This document shows positions 7,896-16,225 of a stretch of DNA of 64,000 nt, piece after piece (positions within the stretch are counted from its first letter, which is position 1; every line of letters starts with the position of its first letter). The stretch comes from Ruegeria spongiae (GTDB taxonomy: Bacteria; Pseudomonadota; Alphaproteobacteria; Rhodobacterales; Rhodobacteraceae). The stretch lies in the NCBI RefSeq assembly GCF_023502395.1, contig NZ_JAMFMB010000001.1, forward strand, positions 124,001 to 188,000, written 5' to 3'. The notes beneath the pieces were generated by a model. That model did not search any database. It worked only from the letters and a program-made list of their open reading frames with translations, and was not told the DNA's origin. Position numbers and translations under genes: made by a program.

Positions 7896-8921
7896 GTGAA
7901 ACGGATCAATCTTGCGCTACAGGGCGGTGGCGCGCATGGGGCGTTCACCTGGGGGGTGCTGGACCGCATTCTGGACGAGCCGGATGTGGAGGTGGCGGCG
8001 ATCACCGGCACCTCGGCCGGGGCGCTCAATGGCGCGGCGTTCAAATCGGGCATGGTGGCAGACGGGCGCACGGGCGCGCGGCGCAATCTGGATCAGCTCT
8101 GGGGTCGGATGGGCGCGGTGGACGATCTGCGGCTCTCGGGCTGGATGTCAGCGCTTGATCCCGGCCATCTGGCGCGGACGATCGAATATTCGCTGCCGTT
8201 CTCTGTCGCCGACACCTGGTCGCGGATGGTCTCACCCTACGCCTATGGTCCGTTTTATTCCAACCCCTTGCGCGGGGTTGTTGATGGGTTTGACTACAGG
8301 ACCGTCTGCGCGGAAGAAGGCCCCGACCTGTTCATCTGCGCCACCTGCGTGCGCTCCGGCAAGATCCGGGTGTTCAAGGGCGGCGAGATCAGCACCGATG
8401 CGATCCTCGCTTCGGCCTGTCTGCCCAGCATGTTCCAGGCGGTCAAAATCCACGATCCGAAAACCGGCCGCGACGAGGCCTATTGGGATGGCGGCTATAC
8501 CGGCAATCCGGCGCTGTTTCCGCTGTTTCACGAAGACTTGCCCGGCGATGTGGTAATCGTCAACATCAACCCGCTGGAGCGTGACGAGCTGCCTGTCACA
8601 CCGCAACAGATTCAGAACCGGATCAATGAGATCAGCTTTAACTCGTCGCTCTTTCGCGAGTTGCGGGCGATCAATTTTGTCCAGCGCCTGCTGGCCGACG
8701 GGACGCTCACGGCGGGGCGCATGAAACGGGTTTTGGTGCACATGATCGCTGATGACGCGTTGATGAACGAGCTGTCGGTGGCAACAAAGATGGTGCCCGC
8801 ACCGCCAATTCTGCACAAGCTGAAAACGGCGGGGCAAGAGGCGGCGGACCGCTTCCTGAGCCAGCATAAATCCGATCTGGGCGCGCAAAGCACCGTCGAT
8901 CTGGCCGAGATGTTCAGCTGA
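7896..8921 (+). CDS. Patatin-like phospholipase
   Basis: A 341-residue serine acyl hydrolase. The patatin hallmarks are present: the oxyanion loop LQGGGAHGAFTWG near residue 8, the nucleophile elbow GTSAG (ITGTSAGALNGAAF) near residue 38, and the second catalytic residue in DGGYTGNPALFP (DGG/A motif). It would release fatty acids from lipids and has no signal peptide. The start is GTG at 7896, with AAGGAG about 9 bases before it. It converges on the DUF502 gene: its stop at 8919-8921 directly abuts the opposing stop at 8922-8924, so the junction reads TGATCA. Confidence 0.9.
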   Translation: MKRINLALQGGGAHGAFTWGVLDRILDEPDVEVAAITGTSAGALNGAAFKSGMVADGRTGARRNLDQLWGRMGAVDDLRLSGWMSALDPGHLARTIEYSLPFSVADTWSRMVSPYAYGPFYSNPLRGVVDGFDYRTVCAEEGPDLFICATCVRSGKIRVFKGGEISTDAILASACLPSMFQAVKIHDPKTGRDEAYWDGGYTGNPALFPLFHEDLPGDVVIVNINPLERDELPVTPQQIQNRINEISFNSSLFRELRAINFVQRLLADGTLTAGRMKRVLVHMIADDALMNELSVATKMVPAPPILHKLKTAGQEAADRFLSQHKSDLGAQSTVDLAEMFS

Positions 8922-9602
8922 TCACTCTTCGGGTGGCTGGGTCGGGTCCTTGCCGTTGGGGTAGACGAGGCCGGCTGAAATCACCAGCTTGGCAGCTTCC
9001 TCGACGCTCATGTCCAGAATGATCACGTCTTCAGCGGGAAAATAGAGCAGGAAGCCCGAGGTCGGGTTCGGCGTCGTGGGCACGAAGACGCCCAGCAACT
9101 GGCCGCCGGTTTCAGCACGCTCTGCCACTTCGCCCTTGGCCGGGATCGAAACGAAACCGATGGCCCAGATCCCCCTGCGCGGGTACTGGATCAGGCAGGC
9201 TTTTTCGAAGCTGCGTTCGGACTGGGCGAACACCGTTTCCGAGATTTGTTTGATGCCGGAATAGACCGACCGCACCACCGGCATCCGGTCCACCATGCTT
9301 TCGGCGATCTGGATCAGCGAGCGACCGATAAGGCCCTTGGCGATCCAGCCCACAAAGACCGTGAAGACCAGGAAGATGATGACGCCGACACCGCGCAGAT
9401 TGATGCCGATATATTGCTCGGGGCTGATCGTGCCGGGCACCAGTGGCAGAACCACGCCGTCGATCCAGCCGACCACACTCCAGATCAGCCAGATTGTCAG
9501 CCCGACCGGTGCGATCACGACGATGCCGGTCAGAAAGGACGCGCGCAGCCCAGCCAGCAGACCGGGGCGTTTCTGTGGTTCCTCGTCAAATGGTGTGTTC
9601 AT
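8922..9602 (-). CDS. DUF502 family inner-membrane protein
   Basis: About 226 residues with two N-terminal transmembrane helices (FLTGIVVIAPVGLTIWLIWS and a second around VIIFLVFTVFVGWIAKGLIG). The conserved DUF502 core follows: VDRMPVVRSVYSGIKQISET, CLIQYPRRGIWAIGFVS and FVPTTPNPTSGFLLYFPAED. The family is widespread and its function is not established. I prefer ATG at 9602 to the TTG at 9617 because CGGAA lies about 6 bases upstream of the ATG. Confidence 0.88.
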   Translation of the reverse strand: MNTPFDEEPQKRPGLLAGLRASFLTGIVVIAPVGLTIWLIWSVVGWIDGVVLPLVPGTISPEQYIGINLRGVGVIIFLVFTVFVGWIAKGLIGRSLIQIAESMVDRMPVVRSVYSGIKQISETVFAQSERSFEKACLIQYPRRGIWAIGFVSIPAKGEVAERAETGGQLLGVFVPTTPNPTSGFLLYFPAEDVIILDMSVEEAAKLVISAGLVYPNGKDPTQPPEE

Positions 9603-9679
9603 TTTTGTTCCGTCCAACCCGCAGGTTAGTTAAGTCTTTCTGATCGCGGTAACAATGGCGCAGAACGGTTTCGGTGGGC

Positions 9680-10594
9680 TCAGCCGGTGATTTCCGACAG
9701 AGACCGGGCGATTTTTGCCGCCAGACGGGCATTGTTGCGGACCAATGCGATATTGGCGGTCAGCGACCGGCCCCCGGTGCGTTCGAATATGCGCTGCAGC
9801 AGATAGGGCGTCACCGCCTTGCCGGTGATTCCATGGGCGTCGGCATCGGCCTGGCACTGGGCAATGATCGGGGCCAGTTCTTTGGCCGGGATCTGATCCT
9901 GGAGCGGGATCGGGTTGGCGACCAGCTGCCCGCCCGGCAGGCCGAGCGCGGCGCGGGTGGCATGGGCGCGGGCGATTGTGGCGGCATCATCCATGCGCAA
10001 TGGTGCCTTGAGAGGCGACTCTACGGACCAGAAGGCCGGGAACGCGTTCTGCCCATGCGCGATCACCGGCACGCCGAGGGTTTCCAGAACCTCCAGCGTT
10101 TTGGCCAGGTCGAGGATCGCCTTGGCCCCCGCCGCAACAACAGTGACCGGCGTTTGCGCCAACTCGTTGAGATCGGCGGAGATGTCGAATGTGGTCTCGG
10201 CCCCTTTGTGGACACCGCCAATGCCGCCGGTCGCAAAGACCTCAATCCCGACGCGGTGGGCGGCGATCATGGTGGCGGCAACCGTGGTGGCACCGGTGCC
10301 TCCGGTGGCGATGCAGGCCGCCATATCGGCGCGCGACAGCTTTGCCACGCCCTGCGACTGGCCCAGCGCCTGCAGCGCCTCGGCCTCGAGCCCCACATGC
10401 AATTGCCCTTCGAGCACTGCGATGGTGGCGGGGACGGCCCCGGCGTCGCGGATATCCTGTTCGACCTGCGCGGCCACCTCGATATTCTGCGGATAGGGCA
10501 TGCCATGGGTGATGATGGTGCTTTCCAGCGCCACAACGGGTTTGCCAGAGGCGCGCGCGGCGGCGACCTCGGAGGAATGTCGGATGTCGATCAC
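9680..10594 (-). CDS. psuG: Pseudouridine-5'-phosphate glycosidase
   Basis: A 304-residue member of the IndA/PsuG family, which reversibly cleaves pseudouridine 5'-phosphate to uracil and ribose 5-phosphate. Family motifs seen are ALESTIITHGMPYPQN near residue 22, IATGGTGATTVAATM, FATGGIGGVHKGAETTFDIS and FPAFWSVESPLKAPLR. The start is GTG at 10594, overlapping the psuK stop in a GTGA arrangement, so the two enzymes of the pathway are translationally coupled. Together they degrade pseudouridine from RNA turnover. Confidence 0.93.
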   Translation of the reverse strand: MIDIRHSSEVAAARASGKPVVALESTIITHGMPYPQNIEVAAQVEQDIRDAGAVPATIAVLEGQLHVGLEAEALQALGQSQGVAKLSRADMAACIATGGTGATTVAATMIAAHRVGIEVFATGGIGGVHKGAETTFDISADLNELAQTPVTVVAAGAKAILDLAKTLEVLETLGVPVIAHGQNAFPAFWSVESPLKAPLRMDDAATIARAHATRAALGLPGGQLVANPIPLQDQIPAKELAPIIAQCQADADAHGITGKAVTPYLLQRIFERTGGRSLTANIALVRNNARLAAKIARSLSEITG

Positions 10595-11484
10595 AGCGGG
10601 GTCTCTCCTGAAACATAAGTCGCGGCGGCGAGCAGTGCGCGGTTGAGCGCGGCTGCGCGGCCCGCACCTGTAGCCTCGGCCGCGATATGTGCGGCCATGA
10701 ACGTGTCGCCAGCACCGGTCACGCGAGTGACCAGCACTGCGGGCGGGGTCTGGGTGATTGCGCCGCTGGCATCAGCCTCGGTCGCGGACTTACCGCCATC
10801 GGTCACCAGCACCCGCAGCGCGCCACGACCCAGCAAGCCTTGCGCGGCGGTGGCGGAATCGGGGAATTCGGTCTGACACAGCAGCCCCGCCTCTTCGAGA
10901 TTGACATACAGCGTGGCGCGAGCGTTTTGCAGGAACGGCAGCAGCCGCTCGGCCTTGCCGGGCGAGGCCGGGGCCACGCGCAGATCGGCGCGTGCAAAAG
11001 CCGGGTTCTTTGCGATTTCTTCCAGCAGAGAAAGCGTCAGGTTGCCGTCGAGCGCAACCAACCCGTCATAGGGAGCCTCGCGCGACCCCAAGGCGCCATC
11101 TTCCATCGGGCGCAGGATTTTCGCGCCCGCCGCTTCCAGCGAATGGGCGTCGGCAATGGCGGCGATCAGACCATTTGCGCCCTCGACCGCCATGTAGCGA
11201 TCTGTCGGCAGGTCTTCGGAGCGGTAGATATGGGCGGTTTCCATGCCCATGCGCGCGCATGTGCTGATCAACTCATCGCCTTCGGCGTCGCGTCCGATCG
11301 TGGTCAGCAGGGCCGGTGTCATGCCGAACCGGACCAGCGTCATTGCGATATTCATCGCCACACCGCCAGGCAGGCGGGTGATGCGTCCGGGCACGTCCGA
11401 TCCCTGCCGCATGTGACTGGCCGAGCGCCCGATCACATCCCACAGAACCGAGCCGATACAAAGAATATCCGTCTGCTGCGTCAT
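10591..11484 (-). CDS. psuK: PfkB-family sugar kinase, probable pseudouridine kinase
   Basis: About 297 residues of the ribokinase/PfkB fold. The N-terminal motif is CIGSVLWDVIGRS with GGVAMNIAMTLVRFG, and the C-terminal active-site motif is TGAGDTFMAAHIAAE with the catalytic Asp. It would phosphorylate pseudouridine to feed PsuG. The assignment rests on coupling to psuG, because other PfkB kinases look similar. I chose ATG 11484 (MTQQTDILCIG), which has a GAGAG stretch a few bases upstream, over the longer frame beginning at 11520. No pseudouridine transporter gene is adjacent. Confidence 0.85.
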   Translation of the reverse strand: MTQQTDILCIGSVLWDVIGRSASHMRQGSDVPGRITRLPGGVAMNIAMTLVRFGMTPALLTTIGRDAEGDELISTCARMGMETAHIYRSEDLPTDRYMAVEGANGLIAAIADAHSLEAAGAKILRPMEDGALGSREAPYDGLVALDGNLTLSLLEEIAKNPAFARADLRVAPASPGKAERLLPFLQNARATLYVNLEEAGLLCQTEFPDSATAAQGLLGRGALRVLVTDGGKSATEADASGAITQTPPAVLVTRVTGAGDTFMAAHIAAEATGAGRAAALNRALLAAATYVSGETPL

Positions 11485-11533
11485 GTCTGCTCTCATGCCC
11501 AGAAATCGATTGCTGCGCAAGGGCCGCCGCCGC

Positions 11534-12331
11534 TCAGGGCACCGCGAATGTCAGCGACGCCCACAGGCTTTCCCAGACCGCACCCTCGGGCCCGTCATAG
11601 GGACGCAGCCGGACAGCATCCAGCAGGTAGCTGTGACCGGATGTCACCGGGATCACAGCGCGCCCGTGCGCATCGGTGCGGGTCAGCGAGATCTGCACGG
11701 CGCCATCGGGGGCCCTGTCGAAAATCTCGACCTGTGCATCCGGTTGCGGCTGGCCCTGATAATAAAGCTGCACGGCAACGCCATCGGCGCGTGGATCGGA
11801 ATAGGGATTGGTCAGGGCGACGAATTCGGTCTCCATCCCGCTGCGCGTGTCAGCACCCTTGCCGGTGCCGACTGCGACCAGCGATTTGGCAAAACGGGTA
11901 TAAACCTCATGGAACCCGTCCAAAGGCAGGCCGCGCGCCAGATGCTGTTCGCGGATGCCGGGAAAGTCCTTGTGATCGGCAAAATCCTGAAATGTCTGCC
12001 AGTCCTTGTAGTCGAGCGTGTCGGGCGCGGTCTGGTGCAGGATGACCACAAGACCGTCCCGTTCGGGCTGCGTGCTCAGCGCCGGAATGTCGCCAAGACG
12101 ACCCTCATAAGGCAATGCGTTGCCGCCATACCGCAGCTCGAACCGGGCGATGCGATTGGGGAAATAGGCCTGCGGCGTGCCATAGAGTTTCTGCCCCACC
12201 CGCAGTTGCGCCGTCAGTTCAGTGTCGGTTTCGACTTGAAACTTCAACGGTTCGATCCAAAACTCATGCGCAAGGCCCGGCAGGGCAAAGGCACAAGCCG
12301 AAACAAGGGCGAGCAGGGGGCGGCGGGACAT
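11534..12331 (-). CDS. DUF4198 periplasmic protein, possible metal-uptake accessory
   Basis: A 265-residue protein with a signal peptide (MSRRPLLALVSACAFALPGLAHEFW) and a DUF4198 body: HEFWIEPLKFQVETDTELTA near the start and GRAVIPVTSGHSYLLDAVRL near the end. DUF4198 proteins are periplasmic, beta-rich and often found beside nickel or cobalt transport genes, and the neighbour here is a HupE/UreJ protein. A histidine just after the signal peptide (AHEFW) could bind metal, which is inference. GAAAGG lies about 8 bases before the start. It is transcribed divergently from the HupE gene, whose start is only 20 bases away. Confidence 0.75.
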   Translation of the reverse strand: MSRRPLLALVSACAFALPGLAHEFWIEPLKFQVETDTELTAQLRVGQKLYGTPQAYFPNRIARFELRYGGNALPYEGRLGDIPALSTQPERDGLVVILHQTAPDTLDYKDWQTFQDFADHKDFPGIREQHLARGLPLDGFHEVYTRFAKSLVAVGTGKGADTRSGMETEFVALTNPYSDPRADGVAVQLYYQGQPQPDAQVEIFDRAPDGAVQISLTRTDAHGRAVIPVTSGHSYLLDAVRLRPYDGPEGAVWESLWASLTFAVP

Positions 12332-12350
12332 GGCAGGGACCTTTCACGCG

Positions 12351-13472
12351 ATGCACCTCAGGCTGCGCCTGTGGGTGCTGCTGTCAAGTCTCTGGTGTTT
12401 GTGCGCACCCGCTCTGGCCCATGAGGTGACGCCGAGCATCGCCGATTTCTCGGTCAGCGAGGGTCAGCTGACCATGGAATTCCGTCTGAATGTCGAGGCG
12501 TTTCTGGCCGGGATCGATCTGGACGGGATGAGCGACACGGACGAGTCGGAGCTTTCAACCAACTATGACAGCTACCGCGCCATGGGGTCTGCGGAACTTG
12601 AACCGCTGGTGCGCGATTTTGCGATCGGCTGGATCGAAACGCTGGCTGTGGATGTGGGCGGGCCGGTGGACCTGTCCTTTGAAGGGGTGCGCATCCCGGT
12701 GATCGGAGACACCGATCTGCCGCGCGCCTCGCATCTGCTGTTTGCCGGGGGAGTGCCCGCAGCGGCGCGTGAATTCCGGATGACATGGCCCGGTGGAGCG
12801 GGCGATCTGGTGTTGCGTCAACAGGGGGTCAAGGACCCTTACACCGGTTATCTGAAAGGTGGCGAGACCAGTCCCGCGATTGCCCTTGCGGGTGGGGCAG
12901 CGCTGGGGCCTATGGCGACGTTTCAGGCCTATGTTCCCATCGGGTTCGAACATATCCTGCCCTATGGGATCGACCACATCCTGTTTGTGCTGGGGCTGTT
13001 CTTTCTCAGCCCGCGCCTGCGCCCGCTGGTCTGGCAGATCAGTGCCTTCACGCTCGCCCATACGCTGACACTGGCATTGGGGACGTTGGGTGTGGTGCAG
13101 GTGCGGCCCGAGATCGTCGAGCCGCTGATCGCGCTGTCGATCGTGTTTGTGGCGCTTGAGAATATCTTTGTGCGGCGTCTATACCCGTGGCGGGTCGTGG
13201 TGGTGTTCGGCTTTGGATTGCTGCACGGGCTGGGTTTTGCCACGGTTCTGGGCGAATACGGGTTGCCTGCGGCTCAGTTCATCCCGGCGTTGGTCGGGTT
13301 CAATATCGGGGTCGAGATCGGACAGCTGACAGTGATCGCCATCGCATTCCTGACGGTCGGTCTGTGGTTTCGCGACCGCAGCTGGTATCGCGGCCGGATC
13401 GCTATCCCGGCCTCGCTGGTGATCGCCGGAATAGGGGCCTACTGGTTTGTCGAGCGGGTTTATCTGACCTAG
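12351..13472 (+). CDS. HupE/UreJ family membrane protein with periplasmic N-domain
   Basis: About 373 residues. A signal peptide (MHLRLRLWVLLSSLWCLCAPALAHE) leads an extracytoplasmic domain of roughly 180 residues. A HupE/UreJ membrane domain of about six helices follows, including FEHILPYGIDHILFVLGLFF and FGFGLLHGLGFATVLGEYG, whose His residues are the family's metal-linked positions. HupE/UreJ proteins are nickel permeases or related metal transporters. ATG at 12330 is an alternative start. I chose 12351 because it gives a clean signal peptide and leaves a gap to the divergent DUF4198 gene. It converges with the ThiE-like gene, with 2 bases between the stops. Confidence 0.82.
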   Translation: MHLRLRLWVLLSSLWCLCAPALAHEVTPSIADFSVSEGQLTMEFRLNVEAFLAGIDLDGMSDTDESELSTNYDSYRAMGSAELEPLVRDFAIGWIETLAVDVGGPVDLSFEGVRIPVIGDTDLPRASHLLFAGGVPAAAREFRMTWPGGAGDLVLRQQGVKDPYTGYLKGGETSPAIALAGGAALGPMATFQAYVPIGFEHILPYGIDHILFVLGLFFLSPRLRPLVWQISAFTLAHTLTLALGTLGVVQVRPEIVEPLIALSIVFVALENIFVRRLYPWRVVVVFGFGLLHGLGFATVLGEYGLPAAQFIPALVGFNIGVEIGQLTVIAIAFLTVGLWFRDRSWYRGRIAIPASLVIAGIGAYWFVERVYLT

Positions 13473-13474
13473 GA

Positions 13475-14095
13475 TCAACCCATTGCAGCGACAAGCTGTT
13501 GCAGATTGGCCAGCGGGTCCTCACCCTCCCAGATCTCCTGACCGATGCCAAAGAAATCGGTCTGAGAGGCAAGCTGGCGGACCAGATCCTCGGTCAGGCG
13601 GCCCTCGGCCACGACGGGCACTTCGATCATTTCGGACCACCACTGGAACAGGTCCGGTTCGGCAAAGGCGCCATCACCCAGAGCGGTCGCGCCGAGCGGG
13701 CCGAAACTGACATAATCGGCGCCGGCCTCGCCTGCGGACATGCCGTCATGGCGCGAAACACCACAAAAGCTGCCGACGATGGCGTCGGCACCAAGCTCTT
13801 TGCGGGCCGCGCGGACCGAGCGTGCGGCATCGCTGAGATGCACGCCGTCCAGCCCCAGCCGCTGCGCCAGCAACACGTGATCCGAGATCACCAGCGCGAC
13901 ATCGCGGGCATGGGCCACCTCGCGCAGCGCATCGGCGCTGCGGGCGACATGGTCTTCGTCAGCACTGGACAAGGCCAGCCGGATGCAGGCGATCTCGGCC
14001 TCGTCAAGAACCCGCGCCAGTTGATCAGGAAACTGCTGCGGGTCGATCTCGGGCGGGGTGATCAGGTAGATCTGCGGCTGCTCGGGGCTGTCCAT
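13475..14095 (-). CDS. ThiE-like thiamine phosphate synthase family protein
   Basis: A 206-residue TIM-barrel protein. YLITPPEIDPQQF begins strand 1, LDGVHLSDAARSVRAARK resembles the ThiE GVHLGQ region, and GADYVSFGPLGATALG resembles the ThiE GADYIGFGP loop. The VVAEGRLTEDLVRQLA segment replaces the usual AIGGI phosphate-binding loop, so activity as a true thiamine phosphate synthase is uncertain. It may belong to the TenI/ThiE-like paralogues. AAGGACC lies about 8 bases before the ATG. No other thiamine gene is nearby. Confidence 0.75.
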   Translation of the reverse strand: MDSPEQPQIYLITPPEIDPQQFPDQLARVLDEAEIACIRLALSSADEDHVARSADALREVAHARDVALVISDHVLLAQRLGLDGVHLSDAARSVRAARKELGADAIVGSFCGVSRHDGMSAGEAGADYVSFGPLGATALGDGAFAEPDLFQWWSEMIEVPVVAEGRLTEDLVRQLASQTDFFGIGQEIWEGEDPLANLQQLVAAMG

Positions 14096-14267
14096 GATGG
14101 CGGTCCTTCAGGTCTTGGTTTCGGGCCGTTTACTGGATTGCGGGTGCGATGGGAATATCAAAGGCGCGCTGCCGGGCAAGCTGCGGCCTTCAGGATGAAA
14201 CGCCGATGCCAGCTTGCGTAACCCGCGCTGGCGCTTTAGAGCGGGCGCGGCCTTGCAGGAGTGTGAC

Positions 14268-15017
14268 ATGCCCAGCGAAAACCCCCAGCCCGCCTTTGTG
14301 CTTGTGCGCCCGCAGATGGGCGAGAATATCGGTGCGGCGGCGCGGGCGATGTGGAATTTCGGGCTGGACCGGTTGCGCATTGTCGCCCCGCGCGATGGCT
14401 GGCCGAACCCCAAGGCGGTGGCGATGTCCTCGGGCGCGGGGCGGTTGCTGGACGAGGCACAGCTTTGTGACGATCTGCCCGACGCGCTGTCGGATTGCAC
14501 CTTCGTGTTTGCCACCACGGCACGGCAGCGGGGGTTGACCAAGCCGGTGATGAGCCCCGAGGCCGCGATGCAACTGGCCGCTGAGAAGATCGCGGCGGGG
14601 GAAAAGATCGCCGTGCTCTTCGGGCCGGAACGGGCCGGGTTGGAAAATGAGGATATCGCCAAGGCCAATGCCATCATCTCGGTGCCGGTGAACCCGGAAT
14701 ACGCCTCGCTCAATCTCGGGCAATGTGTGTTGCTGGTGGCTTACGAATGGATGCGCCGGGTGGGCGATGTGGTGCATGAGAGCACCGATTTGGGCAAGGG
14801 CGACTGGGCGACCGGGCAAGAGGTCGAGAAGCTGGTCGAGCATTACGAGGAACGGCTGGAGGAGGCCGGGTTCTTCTATCCGCCTGCAAAGGCGGCGAAC
14901 ATGAAGCTGAACCTGCGCAATCTGTGGTCGCGGATGCGGATGACACGCGCCGATGTGCAGATGCTGCATGGGATCATGCGCCAGATGGTGCGTTGGAAGG
15001 AACGCGGCGGTGAGTGA
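14268..15017 (+). CDS. trmJ: TrmJ-like tRNA 2'-O-methyltransferase (SpoU/TrmH family)
   Basis: A 249-residue SPOUT-class methyltransferase that would methylate a ribose 2'-OH in the tRNA anticodon loop (position 32) using S-adenosylmethionine. The family motifs are in order: RPQMGENIGAAARAMWNFGL (motif 1), VLFGPERAGLEN (motif 2) and VPVNPEYASLNLGQCV (motif 3, the SAM-binding knot). The C-terminal extension of about 80 residues is characteristic of TrmJ. I start at ATG 14268 because AGGAG lies 6 bases upstream; the longer frame from 14214 adds non-conserved sequence. The heme A synthase gene follows after 60 bases. Confidence 0.88.
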   Translation: MPSENPQPAFVLVRPQMGENIGAAARAMWNFGLDRLRIVAPRDGWPNPKAVAMSSGAGRLLDEAQLCDDLPDALSDCTFVFATTARQRGLTKPVMSPEAAMQLAAEKIAAGEKIAVLFGPERAGLENEDIAKANAIISVPVNPEYASLNLGQCVLLVAYEWMRRVGDVVHESTDLGKGDWATGQEVEKLVEHYEERLEEAGFFYPPAKAANMKLNLRNLWSRMRMTRADVQMLHGIMRQMVRWKERGGE

Positions 15018-15077
15018 CGCTGGACCTTCCCGTCCCGGCATCCTAGCGTGCGGCCAGACATGGAAAATGAGGGCGAG

Positions 15078-16223
15078 ATGAGCGGAAAGCGCAGCATCTT
15101 CGAAGAGGTCTCGGACGACAACAAGCAAGAGGCCGTGCAACCCGGCATGATCGATCGCGGGCGCGGCGGCGCGCGGGGCGGTATCCGCGCCTGGCTAATG
15201 GTGCTGTTTGCGCTGGTTGTGGCGATGATCGTGGTGGGCGGGCTGACCCGGCTGACCGATAGCGGGTTGTCGATCACCGAATGGCGTCCCGTCACCGGAG
15301 CCGTCCCGCCCATGTCCGAGGTCGAATGGCAGGCCGAGTTCGACAAATACAAACAGATCGACCAGTGGCGCATCCAGAACCAGTGGATGGAATTGCCGGA
15401 TTTCAAGGAGATCTACTGGTGGGAATGGGGCCACAGGCAGCTGGGCCGGATCATCGGTCTGGTCTGGGCCGTCGGGTTCCTGGGCTTTCTGCTCTTGCGG
15501 AAAATCCCGACTGGCTGGACTGGTCGTCTGATCATTCCCGGTGCGCTGGGGGCTCTGCAAGGCGGTGTCGGCTGGTGGATGGTCGCCTCGGGCGTGACGC
15601 AGGGCGAGGGGATGATCGCGGTTGCCAGTTACCGGCTGGCGCTACATCTGGGGCTGGCCTTTGTGATCCTCGGGTTTCTGGGCTGGTACATCCTGCTGCT
15701 GGGCCGCGAAGAGCGCGCGTTGATGCAGGCGCGGCGAACAAAAGAGGCAAAGCTCTTCTCGCTCTCGACCGGGTTGATGCACTTCGCCTTTCTGCAAATC
15801 CTGCTGGGTGCGCTGGTTGCGGGGATCGATGCCGGGCGGTCCTATACCGACTGGCCGCTGATGGGCGGGCAGGTGCTGCCGCCGGATGCCACAGTGCTGG
15901 AGCCGATTTGGCGGAACTTCTTTGAAAGCCCGGGACTGGTGCAGTGGATTCATCGCGCGGCGGGTTATCTGCTGCTGATCTTTGTCATCGTTGTCTGGCG
16001 GCGCGGCCGGTCCAGCGCCCATCCGCAAACCCGCTTTGCCTTCAATGCGGTGCTGGCCGGGCTGATGCTGCAGGTGGTTCTGGGCGTCATTACCGTGATC
16101 TATGCCGCGCCCTGGCAGATCGCCATTCTGCATCAATTGATGGCGGTGCTGGTCTGGGTGCTGATCCTGCGGGCGCGGTTCCTCAGCGCCTATCCCATTT
16201 CCACCTCTGTCCGGGGAATATGA
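15078..16223 (+). CDS. ctaA: Heme A synthase, COX15/CtaA family
   Basis: About 381 residues with eight predicted helices. The enzyme oxidises heme O to heme A for aa3-type cytochrome c oxidase in the inner membrane. Type 2 CtaA features are clear: GGLTRLTDSGLSITEWRPVT, EFDKYKQIDQWRIQNQWMEL, WWEWGHRQLGRIIGLVW with the first heme-linked His, and WIHRAAGYLLLIFVIVVW with a second. I prefer ATG 15078 (MSGKRSIFEEV), with a GAGGG stretch a few bases upstream, over 15060 or 15048. The stop overlaps an ATG of the M32 peptidase frame (ATGA), so the two genes are probably co-transcribed. Confidence 0.93.
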   Translation: MSGKRSIFEEVSDDNKQEAVQPGMIDRGRGGARGGIRAWLMVLFALVVAMIVVGGLTRLTDSGLSITEWRPVTGAVPPMSEVEWQAEFDKYKQIDQWRIQNQWMELPDFKEIYWWEWGHRQLGRIIGLVWAVGFLGFLLLRKIPTGWTGRLIIPGALGALQGGVGWWMVASGVTQGEGMIAVASYRLALHLGLAFVILGFLGWYILLLGREERALMQARRTKEAKLFSLSTGLMHFAFLQILLGALVAGIDAGRSYTDWPLMGGQVLPPDATVLEPIWRNFFESPGLVQWIHRAAGYLLLIFVIVVWRRGRSSAHPQTRFAFNAVLAGLMLQVVLGVITVIYAAPWQIAILHQLMAVLVWVLILRARFLSAYPISTSVRGI

Positions 16224-16225
16224 CC

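Noticed and set aside
15944-16225. N-terminal extension of the M32 peptidase frame
   Set aside because: It overlaps ctaA and lacks conserved sequence; ATG 16226 or 16220 gives the normal length.
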